Of a stretch of DNA of 64,000 nt, positions 1 through 27,434 are shown in pieces. Source of the DNA: Amphibalanus amphitrite (taxonomy: Eukaryota > Arthropoda > Thecostraca > Balanomorpha > Balanidae). Below the pieces are notes generated by a model. The model was given only the letters and a program-made list of their open reading frames with translations. It made no database searches and was not told where the DNA came from. The position numbers and the translations under genes were made by a program. The DNA lies in contig NW_024883449.1 of NCBI RefSeq assembly GCF_019059575.1, forward strand, positions 20,509-84,508, given 5' to 3'. Numbering within the stretch: position 1 is the first letter of the stretch; each line of letters opens with the position of its first letter.

Positions 1-1529
1 CGATCCTCTCTGATCCGTTTTACCTGTTCCTACACATGCATACCTGAAAAATGCTACTTCATTCACAAATGAACACAGGCGTCTGTAAGTGACGTTAACC
101 CAATTTCTTCTTTAGGGCTCCGTGATTATTCGTCAGTAAGGGTGAGTACCTTCTGGCGACTCTCAGCTGTTCAAAGTCAATGCTAAATGTGTAGGCGCTC
201 TTTATCAATAAACCAATTTCCCTGCATCACCTTGTTGGACGTTTCAAGGCTGTTTGATTTGTCGTTTCATGACGCTCCTCTGTGAGAGGAATGTAAGCGG
301 AAGAGGTTGGGGGGTGGGGTGGGGGAAGGGGCAGTGACGAGCGCTTTCCAACTCAACAGCCAACAGGGTTGAGTGGAGTGGGCGGTCGTGCTGCTTCCTG
401 AGAGCCGAGGCATGTGTGCTCGGAGCTTTGGCGGTGATCATTGTCACTGCATCAGCAGAAATTCTAGGGTGCTGATCCAGGTTATATTTTACGGATCATA
501 AGATTCGGAGGAGAAACATCCGAAACATCGGTAAGATGTAAAAGCTTTAGGATGGTCGCCAATGCCCAACGCAACAATGTGTTGAAAACGGACCCACTAA
601 CTGGCCTTAGAGTCATAGCGGTATTGACTATTGGGTAACGTGGAAGTTATGCGGGTACAGACATTGGTCGAGGTCGAGGAGTGCCCTTATTTGTGACACA
701 AATCACCATAATTGAATTTACCGACCAGTACACGTGCGGAGACATTTGGGTCATACGAGTCTGCGGGCCCTTCAAGAAAATGAATTTCTTAATATGTCTC
801 CACCACCAGGCACCTTTTGAGGAATGATGCCGAGTCGGACCGACAACACAATTTATATATGTACTAGTAGATAGCACTGGAATACTCCAATCATCATGTT
901 GATGCAGTGCTATAAGTGTCTTCGGCTTGATTTTGAGTTCAAATACTTCCTAATTGCATGAGTCACCATATCTTCTTTACGAATAAGGTACGTAAAAAGA
1001 CCCTTATGAGTAGGCATAAGAAGCATTCTTAAAAAAGCCGATGTAAGGTCAAGCTAAAAAGCCGAGCCCGAATCAGAGTTCTGTTCGATCGGGGTACAAT
1101 TATATACAGCCCCTAATAATGCATGCGTGCAGATGCACATATGCGCGCTAACAAGTATCCATCCCCATATGTTTTTATCCATTAAGCGCACGGTTATATT
1201 TGAATGTCTGCATTTTGTATACTGTATATGGATATGAACGATATAGTACCAATATTTTTGACGATCCGTCCGTCGCCTTTGGTTCGTACTTCTTATATTC
1301 TTACAATTCGGACGCGTTTCATACAGTGTTCATGCGGAACCTATCTGGGAACCACTTCACCGAGCTGAATTGACGCTATCCGCGAGTGTTATCTCACTCG
1401 CGACTCTGCGCCGACCTCAGAAGTATCCTGTTTCTACTTCAGTCAGTACTTACGTCTGAACATTTATCATTGCGGTAGTTCGTGAGGAACGAACCCGAGT
1501 GTTTCGCTGTTTAGACTTGTCCTCAGTCG
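1..1529. other. Intergenic, no gene recognised
   Basis: No reading frame here has a recognisable domain, codon pattern or plausible splice context. The strand asymmetry and short open frames look like ordinary intergenic DNA. I see no transposon end or tandem repeat that I can define. The stretch ends at the 10-bp target-site duplication AGGCGGTTAT (1530-1539) of the next retroposon. Confidence 0.5.
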
Positions 1530-1539
1530 AGGCGGTTAT

Positions 1540-3056
1540 CTGTTTGTTTGTTTGTTTTGTTAGGTTAGGCCCTTTCGGTCCATTAACCCGCGCCCTGCTG
1601 GGGGTCCTGGATTTCCACGCCCTGCTGGGGGGGGGGTGTTTGAACACCCCCCCTTCTAACTCGGCTCCTGGGCCACGTAGCGATACGCGGAAGGCGGCGT
1701 TCGAAAGAGCGTCAAAAATAATGAGGAAATCACTTCGGTCAATTTTTTGGTCAGGTCAAAGGTCAGGTCACCAGAGGTCATTGAAGGCAAAATTTCGCCG
1801 ATTTCCAGGTCGAATGTCGACAATTTCCAAGAAGCCAACGCATAACTCGGGAACCAATAGAGCTACAGCGCCGCGGAAAAGCGCATTCGATAGCCCTATT
1901 AACGCCCTTTCTGAGTAATCCTCTCAGATTTGACCTAACGTCAACGGTTTTGCCTGCAGGGGGCAAAAACTGCAAAAATAGCCGATTTTTTCGGAAACAG
2001 TTTTTCTGCAATAACTTTTGACCCAAGCCTTGTACGAGCTTACTTTTACCGGCATCGTGTTCCTCTCGTCAAGACGCATCGAATGAACTATAACTTGACC
2101 TTGAAAGGTCAACTTGAAAATTTGACCTCAGGTCAAGGTCATGACCTGACCGGAAAGGGTCATGTTGCATATCAGTCGATCCGTATCGTCGAGCTGAACA
2201 CATCTAAGGCGTTTTCATCGCTCTAGCATGCCTCTATCAAAAGTTATTTGCGAAAAACTGTTAGATACCATTCGTGACCTAAGATGACCTCAGGGCATAA
2301 ACAGGGGTCACGGACACCATTTTCATGTTCAGTGTGTCTAAACCACTTGTAATTCAGTGTTTGGGAGTGTTTATAATGTCTTTCGTCCAAAAGAGGCGCA
2401 TTTCAATTTTCTCCCATTGACTTATAATGGGGAGGTCGCAAAACTGACCTGACCTTAGGTCATCGATATCAAAATTCTGAGATATACATTTTGTACATGC
2501 TATTGCTCTTAGCAATCGCTGAAAGTTTCAAAGCGATCGGTCACTCGGTGTAGCTATGACAGACATTGAAACTTTTTATGAGGTGAGGTCACTTCAAGTG
2601 ACCTGGTGACCTGACCTTGAATGACCTTGGTCTGAAATTCTCACAACATGTGTATAATTGATGTATGATAAGGTGTACCAAAAACGGCGGCGCTCCGCGC
2701 CGCCGTTTTTGAGATATTCGCGAAAAACCACAAGGGGGGGTGTTCAAACACCCCCCCCCCCCAGCAGGGCGCGGGTTAAGACCATTTCAGAGCCGGGAGG
2801 ATGATAGGATATAGGGGGAGACATTGGTCTGGGCAGACACCCTAGTGAGTCGCCGGGGCTGAACCCGTCCGAAGACAGGCCACCCAGCCCCAAGGCACTC
2901 ACTGCACCCGGCTACGGGGTGCGCTCCCTCGGGAGCAGCGGTGCCGCTCCAAGGGAGCAGCCCGCATGAGATAAAGTTGCCTGTCCAGCCCGGAAAGGGG
3001 TGGCGGTGTGGAGGAGAAGGATTTCAGCATCCTGAGGATAGAAGCAGGGAACGGTA
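1540..3056 (-). mobile_element. Retroposon copy A, split by a TTAA transposon
   Basis: This is a SINE-like or 3'-truncated LINE-like retroposon of about 320 bp on the minus strand, interrupted by a 1.2-kb insertion. On the plus strand it starts with its tail, seen as TGTTTG/TTTTG repeats, and ends near GAAGCAGGGAACGGTA. Direct repeats AGGCGGTTAT at 1530-1539 and 3057-3066 are its target-site duplication. Copy B of the same family is at 22390-22705 in the opposite orientation and lacks the insertion, which fixes the ends and the order of events: retroposon first, TTAA element second. I see no coding capacity and cannot assign the family. A tRNA head is not obvious, so it may be the 3' end of a LINE. 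Confidence 0.8.
1587..2775. mobile_element. TTAA-type non-autonomous DNA transposon, copy 1
   Basis: TTAA at 1583-1586 and 2776-2779 flanks an element with terminal inverted repeats CCCGCGCCCTGCTGG. Just inside each end is a G-run/C-run hairpin around TGTT-AACA (about 1629-1653 and 2736-2762), then a motif like TTTTTGAGATATTCGCG. The interior is imperfectly palindromic about position 2130: two arms of about 95 bp contain ATAACTTTTGA and GACGCATCGAATG, around a core rich in GGTCA/TGACC. There is no transposase. A TTAA target with CCC-starting repeats suits piggyBac best, but Kolobok and Sola3 also use TTAA. The empty site at 22667-22670 confirms the duplication. Confidence 0.85.
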
Positions 3057-3279
3057 AGGCGGTTATGGTGGCTGTTCAGTGACCAATCCACTCCCAATAC
3101 ATTTACAGTACCTACACAATCGCTCGCTCTTAAACACAAAAATAAGTGTCATAAATAGGTATGTACCTATATTTCGGCGTTGGTCTTTTTGCTCTTGGTA
3201 AGCTATAAGTTGACAAAATGCTGCCGAAAAACACCGCGGTCATCTGCGCTGTCTAACTGGCGGTGCGTCTTCTTTTCAG

Positions 3280-3390
3280 GCCTTTGCAAGGACCAGAGGA
3301 TATCATTCCCCACTGCTGCCATCTGTAGTCGACCGCGGCGGCCGCCCGCCGTTGAGAAGGTGCTGTCCTCTGTGACCGCCCACCGCAGCC
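3280..3390 (+). other. Probable 5' UTR exon part before the SDR start codon
   Basis: A good 3' splice site (TCTTCTTTTCAG, ending 3279) lies 111 bases before the SDR start codon. An in-frame TGA at 3373-3375 shows that the coding region cannot extend upstream of the ATG at 3391. The likely picture is a short 5' UTR part joined to one or more upstream non-coding exons. No TATA box or initiator can be placed with confidence. The acceptor alone is weak evidence. Confidence 0.35.
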
Positions 3391-18960
<15,570 letters not shown>

Positions 18961-19970
18961 GAGAGCGAGAGGAGATAGCTGAGGGGAAAGAGACTGGAGC
19001 GTGCAGGCAGCTGGTGGAGGGTTTAGGTGAGCACTGAGCAGTCATAAGGAGTGACGGTTGTCAAATGCGGATTGAGGGTGTCGCGTTAGGTACGGGAAAT
19101 AATATCAGGGAAACTGAAGGCGTCGAAATAATATGAAAGTTTTAGTTAATAGTTATATCATCTACTGAAAATCGGGTAGGCACATGACGTTCAAATGTTA
19201 AGCTTTATGCAAATCTCGAAGTTATAAAGTAAGGCATGCGTATAAAAGATTTTCATGTCCTGAATTACCTACGATTCAGCTCGCGATTACCTAGAACAGC
19301 AACATTTATTCGGATCACGTCACAAAGTATTTCAAGTGTAAATACATTGTTATCGCTGGTGCCAAACTTCCATGGCTATATCAATATGAATTGGACAGTG
19401 GCCTTATAAAGGGGTGCTAATCGTGTCTATATGAATGTTATGTATTTGTAGGTACAATATGTAGCTGCCTATTCAATTGATTCTGAGGGCACGTTCTTCA
19501 TGTGTATATCTATACACACACACACACACACAAGCATGTGTTAATATGTTAGATATGTGTTTTTGTGGATGCATTGCTCCTAAGGTCCTGTTGCAGCGAG
19601 CGGTACATCCGTACTTCAGGGGTTTAGAAACGTTAGTGCCTAATGAAACGTGACATTTAGTCCAAACGCTGATAGATATAGTTTATGTATGCACTATTGC
19701 ACTGTCGTGGCTTCCATTCGGCAGTAGCCCGTCCCCATTGTTTGTTTGGGCTCGCTGGTGTTTTGTTTGTTTGTGGGCGTAATTGTTTGTTTGTGAGTGT
19801 TATTGTTTGTTTGTTACGGAGAGCTGACATCAGTCTCGGGCTCCCGAGGGGGGTCCCGTGGTGTGTGCGTGTGAGCATTTTGTGTATTTGTGTGTCTTTG
19901 AAATTTGTGTCTGCAGTTGTGAGTTAATGTGAGCGTCATGAATGCGTTGATGTTCCGGTTGTAAAATAAA
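18961..19970 (+). other. Possible SDR 3' UTR
   Basis: The first AATAAA I found downstream of the stop codon is at 19965-19970, giving a 3' UTR of about 1 kb. The stretch contains an (AC)10-type microsatellite at 19513-19532 and GTTTGTTT-rich sequence at 19735-19815. No competing gene is visible. The 3' end is a guess from the hexamer alone. Confidence 0.35.
19965..19970 (+). terminator. Candidate poly(A) signal of the SDR gene
   Basis: The hexamer AATAAA lies in GTAAAATAAACAG about 1 kb after the stop. It is the first canonical hexamer I found downstream. No clear GU-rich element was identified. Confidence 0.35.
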
Positions 19971-21995
19971 CAGAACATACCCTTATCATCGTCCGTACAA
20001 GACAACATAGCTGATAGTTTACTACAAAAGTGAATCATTATCATATGACACCAGACCTATCTTTTTTTCAGCGTGTCCCATCGTGGAGGGTAAGGGCGAA
20101 AGCAGTTACCATTGCTGATTGCGCTTTCCAAAATCTTCCTATAAGCTTCATTAAAAAATAACAGTTGATGCAGTTAAATAAAACGTAACCCGATATTGAA
20201 GTCCAGAGGATCAACTTTTTTAAAATTATAGCCTAATCCCTAAATTAATCCTTTTAAACCTTTCGTTATCAAAATCAGCCGAACATTCTTCGGTAAAAAC
20301 ACAGACAGAATGTAGCCTTAAAAACACACCCAATCATTCTCCAGAGCAGTTTTGAAACCAGCCTGAATTCACCAGAAACACGAGGCCTAAAACGGTCAGA
20401 ATGTGTCTTCCTGTTCATTAACCTCATCACCTGGTATCATTCCAGAAATTCAAGGACTATCGGATAGCACAAATCCAGTATCCGCCCTTTAAAACCCGGG
20501 TGAAATCCCCGATGACACAGTGATGAGCCGCGGCACTATTAATTCCTGTTCATTAAACGGCCGTCGTCCTAATCCTGCCATCTCCAAAACAGAGCCCGAG
20601 CCATGGAACCGGTCGGGAGATGTGGGTCTTTGGGTCACAATTTATACAAACCCAGGGCGCGGGTCTATGTAGGGACCGGCAGGACTGAGGGAGGAGACGC
20701 AGGGACGAAAGTGTAACGGTCCGTTTTAACCCGGTCAGTGCCGCTGTTTTAGGTCGGCTCTCGGCGTGCTCTTGTGGCGCCCACCAGTCGCGTCTTTCCA
20801 CGTATTCTGTCGCCAGCGTCACCATCCGTCAATCCAGCGCCCTTTGTGCTGTTTTGTCACACGTCATGAATATCAAGGGACACACTCCGTATCGATAATT
20901 CTTAGATGCCTGGTGGCTAGTGATATTTTTTGGGCAAACCTGCAGAGTGGGTTATATGATCTTTAAATCGATCGTTCATCATTATACCGCATAAATACCA
21001 ACCTGCAGAAAATGGAACGTTTAAGAAAAGATCATCTGGATCTGTAGAGCCCTGTCACAAATGATAGGCTGTATGTACACGTCTGTTAACGTACCGCTGC
21101 GTCAAGATATGCCTACTCAATAACAACGGCTCTACAGCATGTTCTCTTGTATGATACATATGACCATCCATCTGATCAGCTGTCCACTTCAGCTATTACA
21201 TTTCTTTTCCGTGTCAGCTTTTCTAAAATGAGCGCTAAGCTTTGAAGTGCCTGTAACGATTATAAATGTAGACCACCATACACGTGACACTGTATGATTT
21301 GTGATGAGATCTTTGTATAAGTCTAACACAGGAGTTCCCGCATTCATCTCTCATGCTATCTGTTTTCGAACACACGCAAAGCTTCGGACGATCTCAAATG
21401 ATCGTGAGTTCTTCCCAAACCAAATACGTTCAAGAATCCATGAAACACTTTTGCATGAAGACAGTATTTCCAACTTTGTCATGTCTACCACCCGACGTAA
21501 ATTACCGTCTATAAGACGACCAAAACTGATCGATTTATTCGTTGCCCCACCACCTGGCTGTGAGCCGCCTATATCGACCGGTGGTGGTCGGTGAGTGACC
21601 TCCCATTAGCCCCGGCGCTGCTTATGAATCACAATGGATGCCGTCCATCGTCCGCGGCTTCTGGTGCAGAGTTCAGCCGGGCGGGCCGACTGGAGCCATG
21701 AGCTGGCCACTGCAGGGGGCCGGGTGGGTGGGGAGTGGGTGTTAATGGCAACACCGTGTCGCGGGGATGGATTAGGTGGGAGGGTACACGAGGGGTGACA
21801 GAGGGAAGGAAGAGGAGGGGACGGAGAGGAGAGGAGAGGATATGTGAGATGAGAGAAAAGGGAAGGAAGAGGAGGGCGAGGAGAGAAGAGGACAGGAAAC
21901 GAGACGAGATGAGAAAAACACCATTAGATACCATATGATACAAACGAAAAGTGAACGAAAGAGCGCAACTTTCCACGCCACATGTCTGGCATTTG
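19971..21995. other. Intergenic; polypurine tract at 21780-21915
   Basis: I see no gene. The notable sequence is a 135-base G/A-rich stretch (GAGGAGGGG, GAGAGGAGAGGAG) that could form triplex or non-B DNA and generates meaningless open frames on the opposite strand. Confidence 0.5.
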
Positions 21996-22346
21996 ATTTT
22001 TTTTAAATAAATTTAGTCCGAACCTTTTGATAGGAAGGATTCATAAGGACAGAGCCACCGCTAAGCGAAGCTTGTTGCGGTGACCCTGCCCTCTACCCTC
22101 CGATTGCGCAATTCCAGTTCTATGGCAGAATTTAGAGTCCAAAGTTTAACGTGCGCACATAGCCGCACACGGCCGGTCTCTTCACTGACTTCGCCTGGCT
22201 ACGGCCTACCACCAACCGCAACCATACCTGTCAGGAGGCCCATAAATGTCAAGCGCCCGTCGCGCTTCGAACCCGGACTGTTGTAACCGGGAACGCGTGC
22301 TCTCACCACGCGGAGTCCAACGCTCTACCAACTGAGCTACGGGACC
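21996..22346 (-). mobile_element. tRNA-derived SINE, copy 1
   Basis: Read on the minus strand it begins GGTCCCGTAGCTCAGTTGG with an A box (TAGCTCAGTTGG), has a B-box-like GGGTTCGAAGC about 65 bases on, then a body shared with 31482-31835, and ends in TAAATTTATTTAAAAAAAA. The tRNA part is too degenerate to be a functional tRNA: the T stem does not pair and the A-to-B spacing is long. It abuts retroposon copy B. Confidence 0.82.
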
Positions 22347-22389
22347 GGCTAACGTGAAAAGTGATGTTGATCACCCAATTTAGAGCGGC

Positions 22390-22705
22390 TCCGTTCCGTG
22401 CTTCTATCCTCAGGAAACAGAAATCCTTCTCCTCCACGCCGCAACCTCCCTCCGGGCTGGACAGGCAACTTTATCTCATACGGGCTGCTCCCTTGGAGCG
22501 GCACCGCTGCTCCCGAGGGAGCGCACCCCGTAGCCGGGTGCAGTGAGTGCCTTGGGGCTGGTTGGCCTGTCCTCTGAACGGGCTCAGCCCCGGCGACTCA
22601 CTAGGGTGCCTGCCCAGACCAATGTCTCCCCCTATATCCTATTATCCTCCCGGCTCTGAAATGGTCTTAATGGACCGAAAGGGCCTAACCCAACAAAACA
22701 AAACA
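22390..22705 (+). mobile_element. Retroposon copy B, intact, with empty TTAA site
   Basis: This is a 316-bp element on the plus strand from TCCGTTCCGTGCTTC to a CAACAAAACAAAACA tail, flanked by the perfect 13-bp duplication AATTTAGAGCGGC (22377-22389 and 22706-22718). It is the reverse-orientation relative of 1540-3056. At 22667-22670 it has a single TTAA exactly where copy A carries the TTAA transposon. Confidence 0.88.
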
Positions 22706-22799
22706 AATTTAGAGCGGCCAAATCAACACTAAAGTAAGATCAAGCCACAGTATGGTCGGCCACCCCTATACGGCACAGACTTAAACAGCCGTTTTCCAG

Positions 22800-22885
22800 A
22801 CTTGCAGGCGGGCAGGCGGGCAGGCGGGCCAGACGGACCAGACGGACGGGCGGACGGGCGGGGAGACGGACGGACGGACGGCACC
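22800..22885. repeat. GGCA/GGAC microsatellite
   Basis: Runs of GGGCAGGCG and GGACGGACGG form an imperfect tetranucleotide array. It has no coding meaning. Confidence 0.8.
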
Positions 22886-23499
22886 ACAAGCACCTCCCTC
22901 GTCCGCGCTCATCAGCATGCCGGAGACACGCCATTGGCTGGCTGATGCTATCGACAGCTGCTCACGAACAAGGGTGCACGGGGATCGAACAGAGCTCAGC
23001 TGACGGACGGCGACAGGGATGACCTCAGTCTGACCTGGGTGCCATGGGTGGTGGACAGTGGTCAAAGGAAATGATACCACTGGGATCTATTGCTGGCTAA
23101 AGTGATACCGAAGGAATCCGTAGCTGATTAAATTGATACCGATGGGATCTACAGACGCTTAAAATCAAATTACCTATATGATCATCGATCCCGATTCCCA
23201 AATGAACATAATGCCTAATTCATCACACTCCAAACTGGCCGATAATTGTCGCAATGACCTGTATGCTTTTATGCTTCTACAATGCACTGCTAAAACGGTT
23301 CCACAATTCACATCAACAATGAAATCCGTGATCCGGGAACGGCTGGACCATGGTTGTCTAAATGCGTCGGGCGCGCTAGCCTTGGATGACGAATGTACCT
23401 AATGAGAATGACCTATGACCACCGGCAACATTACCGAGCTAGGCTCTCACACTCAAAATCGACCAATCTCTGAAACTTTATCTCTGAAACTTCATTTAG
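22886..23499. other. Intergenic, nothing recognised
   Basis: I see no gene or definable repeat before the LINE fragment. Short open frames lack domains. Confidence 0.5.
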
Positions 23500-24154
23500 C
23501 TGGAAGCCCATTTTAACAGCATATTATGGTAACGTTAGAGCAATTCTCGAGTATTGTTGTGTTATTTGGGGAGGTGCCGCAAAAACGTACCTGGACAGAA
23601 TCGAAAGGGTGCAACAACGTTTCTTATATTGGCTATATTGTTATACTCGATGTCAAGACTCACCATCAGCTATTGATTACAGTGACTTGCTGCGATTATT
23701 TGGCGTCGCATGTCTAGAGAATAGGCGTCGACAATATGACATTATGTTTGTTGCCAAATTGTATAAAAATCATACTGATTGTGCAGCCCTTTTAGCCCAT
23801 TTCCCTCTATTTATCGCGCCAAGGGCAACGAGAAGCACCGAACAAGCACGTGGTGTCTTTCATGTTCCATTTGCGAGAGTAGACGCGGTACAAAGGTCAC
23901 TTTTTGTTAGAGCACCATCGTTTGTTAATAAGTTTTTGTTTCAGTGTACTGATGCTGATGTATTCCATGACTCTTTAAGGGAACTTAGGGCCAATGTGTC
24001 AACATATGTAAAAGAATTGTAAAATTGTATCGTAGTTGCAATGTTTTTGTCCCAGTGTTTGTGTGTAACATTTGACTGATTTTGAGTGCTTGGACATTAA
24101 ATGGGCCCACGTATGCCTGTTGTCCTTGACCCCAAATAAATAAATAAATAAAAA
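23500..24154 (+). mobile_element. 5'-truncated LINE 3' end (post-RT region, AAAT tail)
   Basis: From about 23504 the frame reads KPILTAYYGNVRAILEYCCV, IWGGAAKTYLDRIERVQQRF, then about 130 residues to a stop at 24022. This matches the segment after the reverse-transcriptase domain of Jockey/CR1-clade elements (the 'Y-R-I-L-E-Y-x-x-x-V-W ... L-x-x-I-Q-R-R-F' region). A short 3' UTR ends in AAATAAATAAATAAATAAAAA (24134-24154), a microsatellite-type tail common in that group. The frame is open, so the copy is fairly young although truncated. Confidence 0.8.
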
Positions 24155-27100
24155 CCACGAGCGCTGGTCATCCGCGTTTGCTGGTTTTAGAGCCTTCAGA
24201 ACGCTTTGAAACATTCGAGGAGGGTTCCCACGCCGATATTCGGGAACTAATGGAAATGTTTCATCGTGACGAAGCCAATCATACAGGTGTTCCGGATGAG
24301 GCTTGGTGCTACGAGAGGGGATGGGCCCTTTCACTATTCATGACAAAATTAGTGAAATCGCTGGTTTTACCCATTTAACTTGCAATTTACATGCAAGAAT
24401 GGCATGAAAAACATGCTGCGTGTGTGGGCTCGGTAAAAACTACATGCAGACAAGTTGCCATGTTTCCTTGCCATGCTTCCTAAGCCAAAATAAAGACACA
24501 AATCTCATACGTTTCATTCTCACGCATGAAACTTGTAATTTTTGACCATGCGAAAATCGTTTCTCGATCATCTATGTAAACTTCGAAAAACTTGTTTACA
24601 GCGTCTTACATCATCACCTCTGGACAGACAAACCAATATTCCCTTCCATTGATCACCGTCGCCCCTCCCCCGCCCGTCGCCGCCCCGCCTGCTGTGCGGC
24701 GCCTCCGGAGCGCCGAGTGAGCCGATTATCAGACCAATCTCACACCTCTGCCGGCCCACACGCTGATGCAAACACGGCTAGCTGCAATGTGCCGGCTCAT
24801 GGTACCGGGAGGAGACCGGCGCCATGGACTGACCGACCCGGGTAACGGTAGGCCAGGACTCCTAGCCGTGGGCCGGGATGGGCTCTGTATCGAGGGTTAC
24901 TGACGCCGAGTGCACCGCTCCGCACAACGACCCACATGCATACCCAATGAGGTCATGAACTTGGATCCAATATCAAACGCCCATAGCTGGACGTTACCCG
25001 TCGGCCGCACTCTGAAATATCTCTGAAGGCTTATAAGGTTCTTTTTGTTCTTCACATATCGGTTGCAGCTCAGTAAGCAATTTTATTTTTATCCTAGCCT
25101 CTCCCACCGTGCGGTCCAGCCCATGTCTTAGCGCGACATCTGAGGATTGCGATCGACGCTGGCTTTACTTCCAGTGGGTATACCTAGCACCCAAGATTAC
25201 TCCTAGCACCACCGTCGGATTCCCTTCCTACCTCTTTTTTTAGGCTTCCTTCCTCATTCCATTCGCCGGTGCCTCCACTTCTCGCTACCATTTTTCTTCA
25301 TCCTAAAAAATGGCCATCTATTCGACCGCCCTGTCCGTCGCCTTTCTTCCGATCTGCTCTGGCTAAGCTGTCGCCTCCCCTCAATCACCGGCCTTCAGAA
25401 GACACACACCGGACCCATAATCGCCGGCTCCCCGGGCTCGGCGTCCAGAAATCCCATAACGGTGCCGTCTGCCGCTCCACCGGGCCTCAATTCGAGGATG
25501 GTCCGGCCACCCATTCTGGTGTCACTGTGATCTTCCCTTCGTCCCGGCACCCACGGACAGACGCAATACGGCGTGTCGAAAAAGTCAGGTCAACGACCCG
25601 CACCCTGCGTCCAACGACCTTGACAAGGCCGACAGTCAGCTGATTTCAGAGTATTTCCCTCCTAGCCCCGTTATAGCCCTGAGCGACTGTGTGCTGTATT
25701 ATTTCTAGAGTGATTTATTTACTCCGATTAGCGACACAATCATCGTACGTACAAATTGCCGGTGTGCTGTCTCGGAACAGCGTGCTGAGAAGTTAATTTC
25801 CGTTTGGCTTATCGATAAATCGCCGGCGTCACAAAACTACCGATGGATCGTTTTACAGCTCGGCACTGATGGCTTCGTCGAGTCCCTCTGTCGCCCGAAC
25901 ACGTAGCGTTCACAATAAAACGTTACTGTTCGAGCGCTGTTATTTCTTCCGCGTGTAGTTCAACTGCGTAAATTCTGTCGAGGAGCTCGTGTAGGTTCTA
26001 AACGTCTTTCCATGCTGAATGGATGATAAGATTCAGTAAAGTAATCGGTCGAGTGCGATAAGAGCTCCCAAGCACTCCTTAAAGAGTGTTTTGTTCTTAG
26101 AGAATTTCATGCAAAACAGAGCCAACACCTCAGCCCACTCGGACCAGCTTCATGTTATGAGGTCCGTCAGTGCCGGCAGTCCCTGCGGCATGTTCAGGGA
26201 AACGGCTTCGCCTCGCTGATCTCAGATGCAAAGTAGGACGCGCCATGAGCTGAAGGGCAAGGTTGAGGCCCGGCGCGGCCGTTGAATCGGCCGGCGGCGG
26301 CCGCCTGGGCTCGGCCGCTGCCTGAGCTGCGGCCCGCGGTGCGGAGGGTAAATTATAGACGGCCTGCGTGTCTGATACAGCGTGTGGGATGGCTGGAGAG
26401 GTATACCTGGTGAGAATTTATGACACGGATCTGCGCATGGAATGGCGTTGTTAGCGTTTTATGAGTGTGTTTGGAAATCAATCGAGGTTGTGCTTCTCTC
26501 TCTACCCTGCTGATTATATGTATTATGTTTTGGCTTCCACATGCAAGTAATTCCAAATTTAGAGTAGGTATTTATAGCAAATTGTCACCAAAAGTCACAA
26601 CTGCTTCTAGAGAGCCGCCGAAGAGCCACTTTCTCGTTAAATGTGTTGTATAATCCCTAGCTTTCAGTACAGGCATGAAAACTGTCGCCTACCGTTTTCC
26701 CCAGCACAAACGAACAATTGGGGTCCTGGAATCACTGATGAGTCATTGAACGATAGCCACAGATCTGCAAATCTAAACCGAATTATATCTAGATTGTTTG
26801 AATGCATTATGGTGCCTTTGCTGTCACCCCAGTCACCCTGGTTTGGCGGCCGAAGATTTATTAGACGAGCCTGTGAGACCATTGACATCAGTGCGGCTTA
26901 TCCCTGCAAACAGTGCATATCATTACACATCACGCGGCGCGATGAAATATGGCTCCCCAAGATCTTACCATTCAGCATCCGCTACCAATGCAGTGTTAAC
27001 CATTTGGCCGCAGATGGCTGAAGGCTGTTCAGTATCGTATCGATGCTTCGAGATATTGCCAGAATTCCTCGAGATACCTACACGAAAAGTCGTATTTGGG

Positions 27101-27434
27101 ACGCGTCACGTTAATATCCTGCTAGGATAGGTACTGTTAAACGGGTCGACTATCCCATCCTTACAAATGTAACTAAGCCAGATTAAGAAAATTGTTCCTA
27201 CTTCAAAAGAAACAAAAGGAACATTAACAAATGTTTACCCACCTTTATCGAAAAGTATTTCCATCTTTTCAGGTATTCCACTTTCCACGATTTGGTGTTA
27301 GAGATTTCATACTTTCATGCGTACCTTTGTGACCTTTCAATAAAGGCACGTAGGCCTCAGTATACTCTGGCTTTGTACAGTATACAAAGGTCTATAATAA
27401 AGAAAAAGGATAAAGGGCATCTCCCAGACGTCAA
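24155..27434. other. Intergenic; GC-rich block at 26190-26350
   Basis: No gene could be supported. A short CpG-dense block (GGCCGGCGGCGGCCGCC near 26288) might be regulatory but has no adjacent exon I can identify. The rest lacks definable repeats. Confidence 0.45.

Noticed and set aside
1499-1918. 139-codon open frame
   Set aside because: It spans the retroposon tail and the TTAA element's end hairpin; no domain and no splice context.
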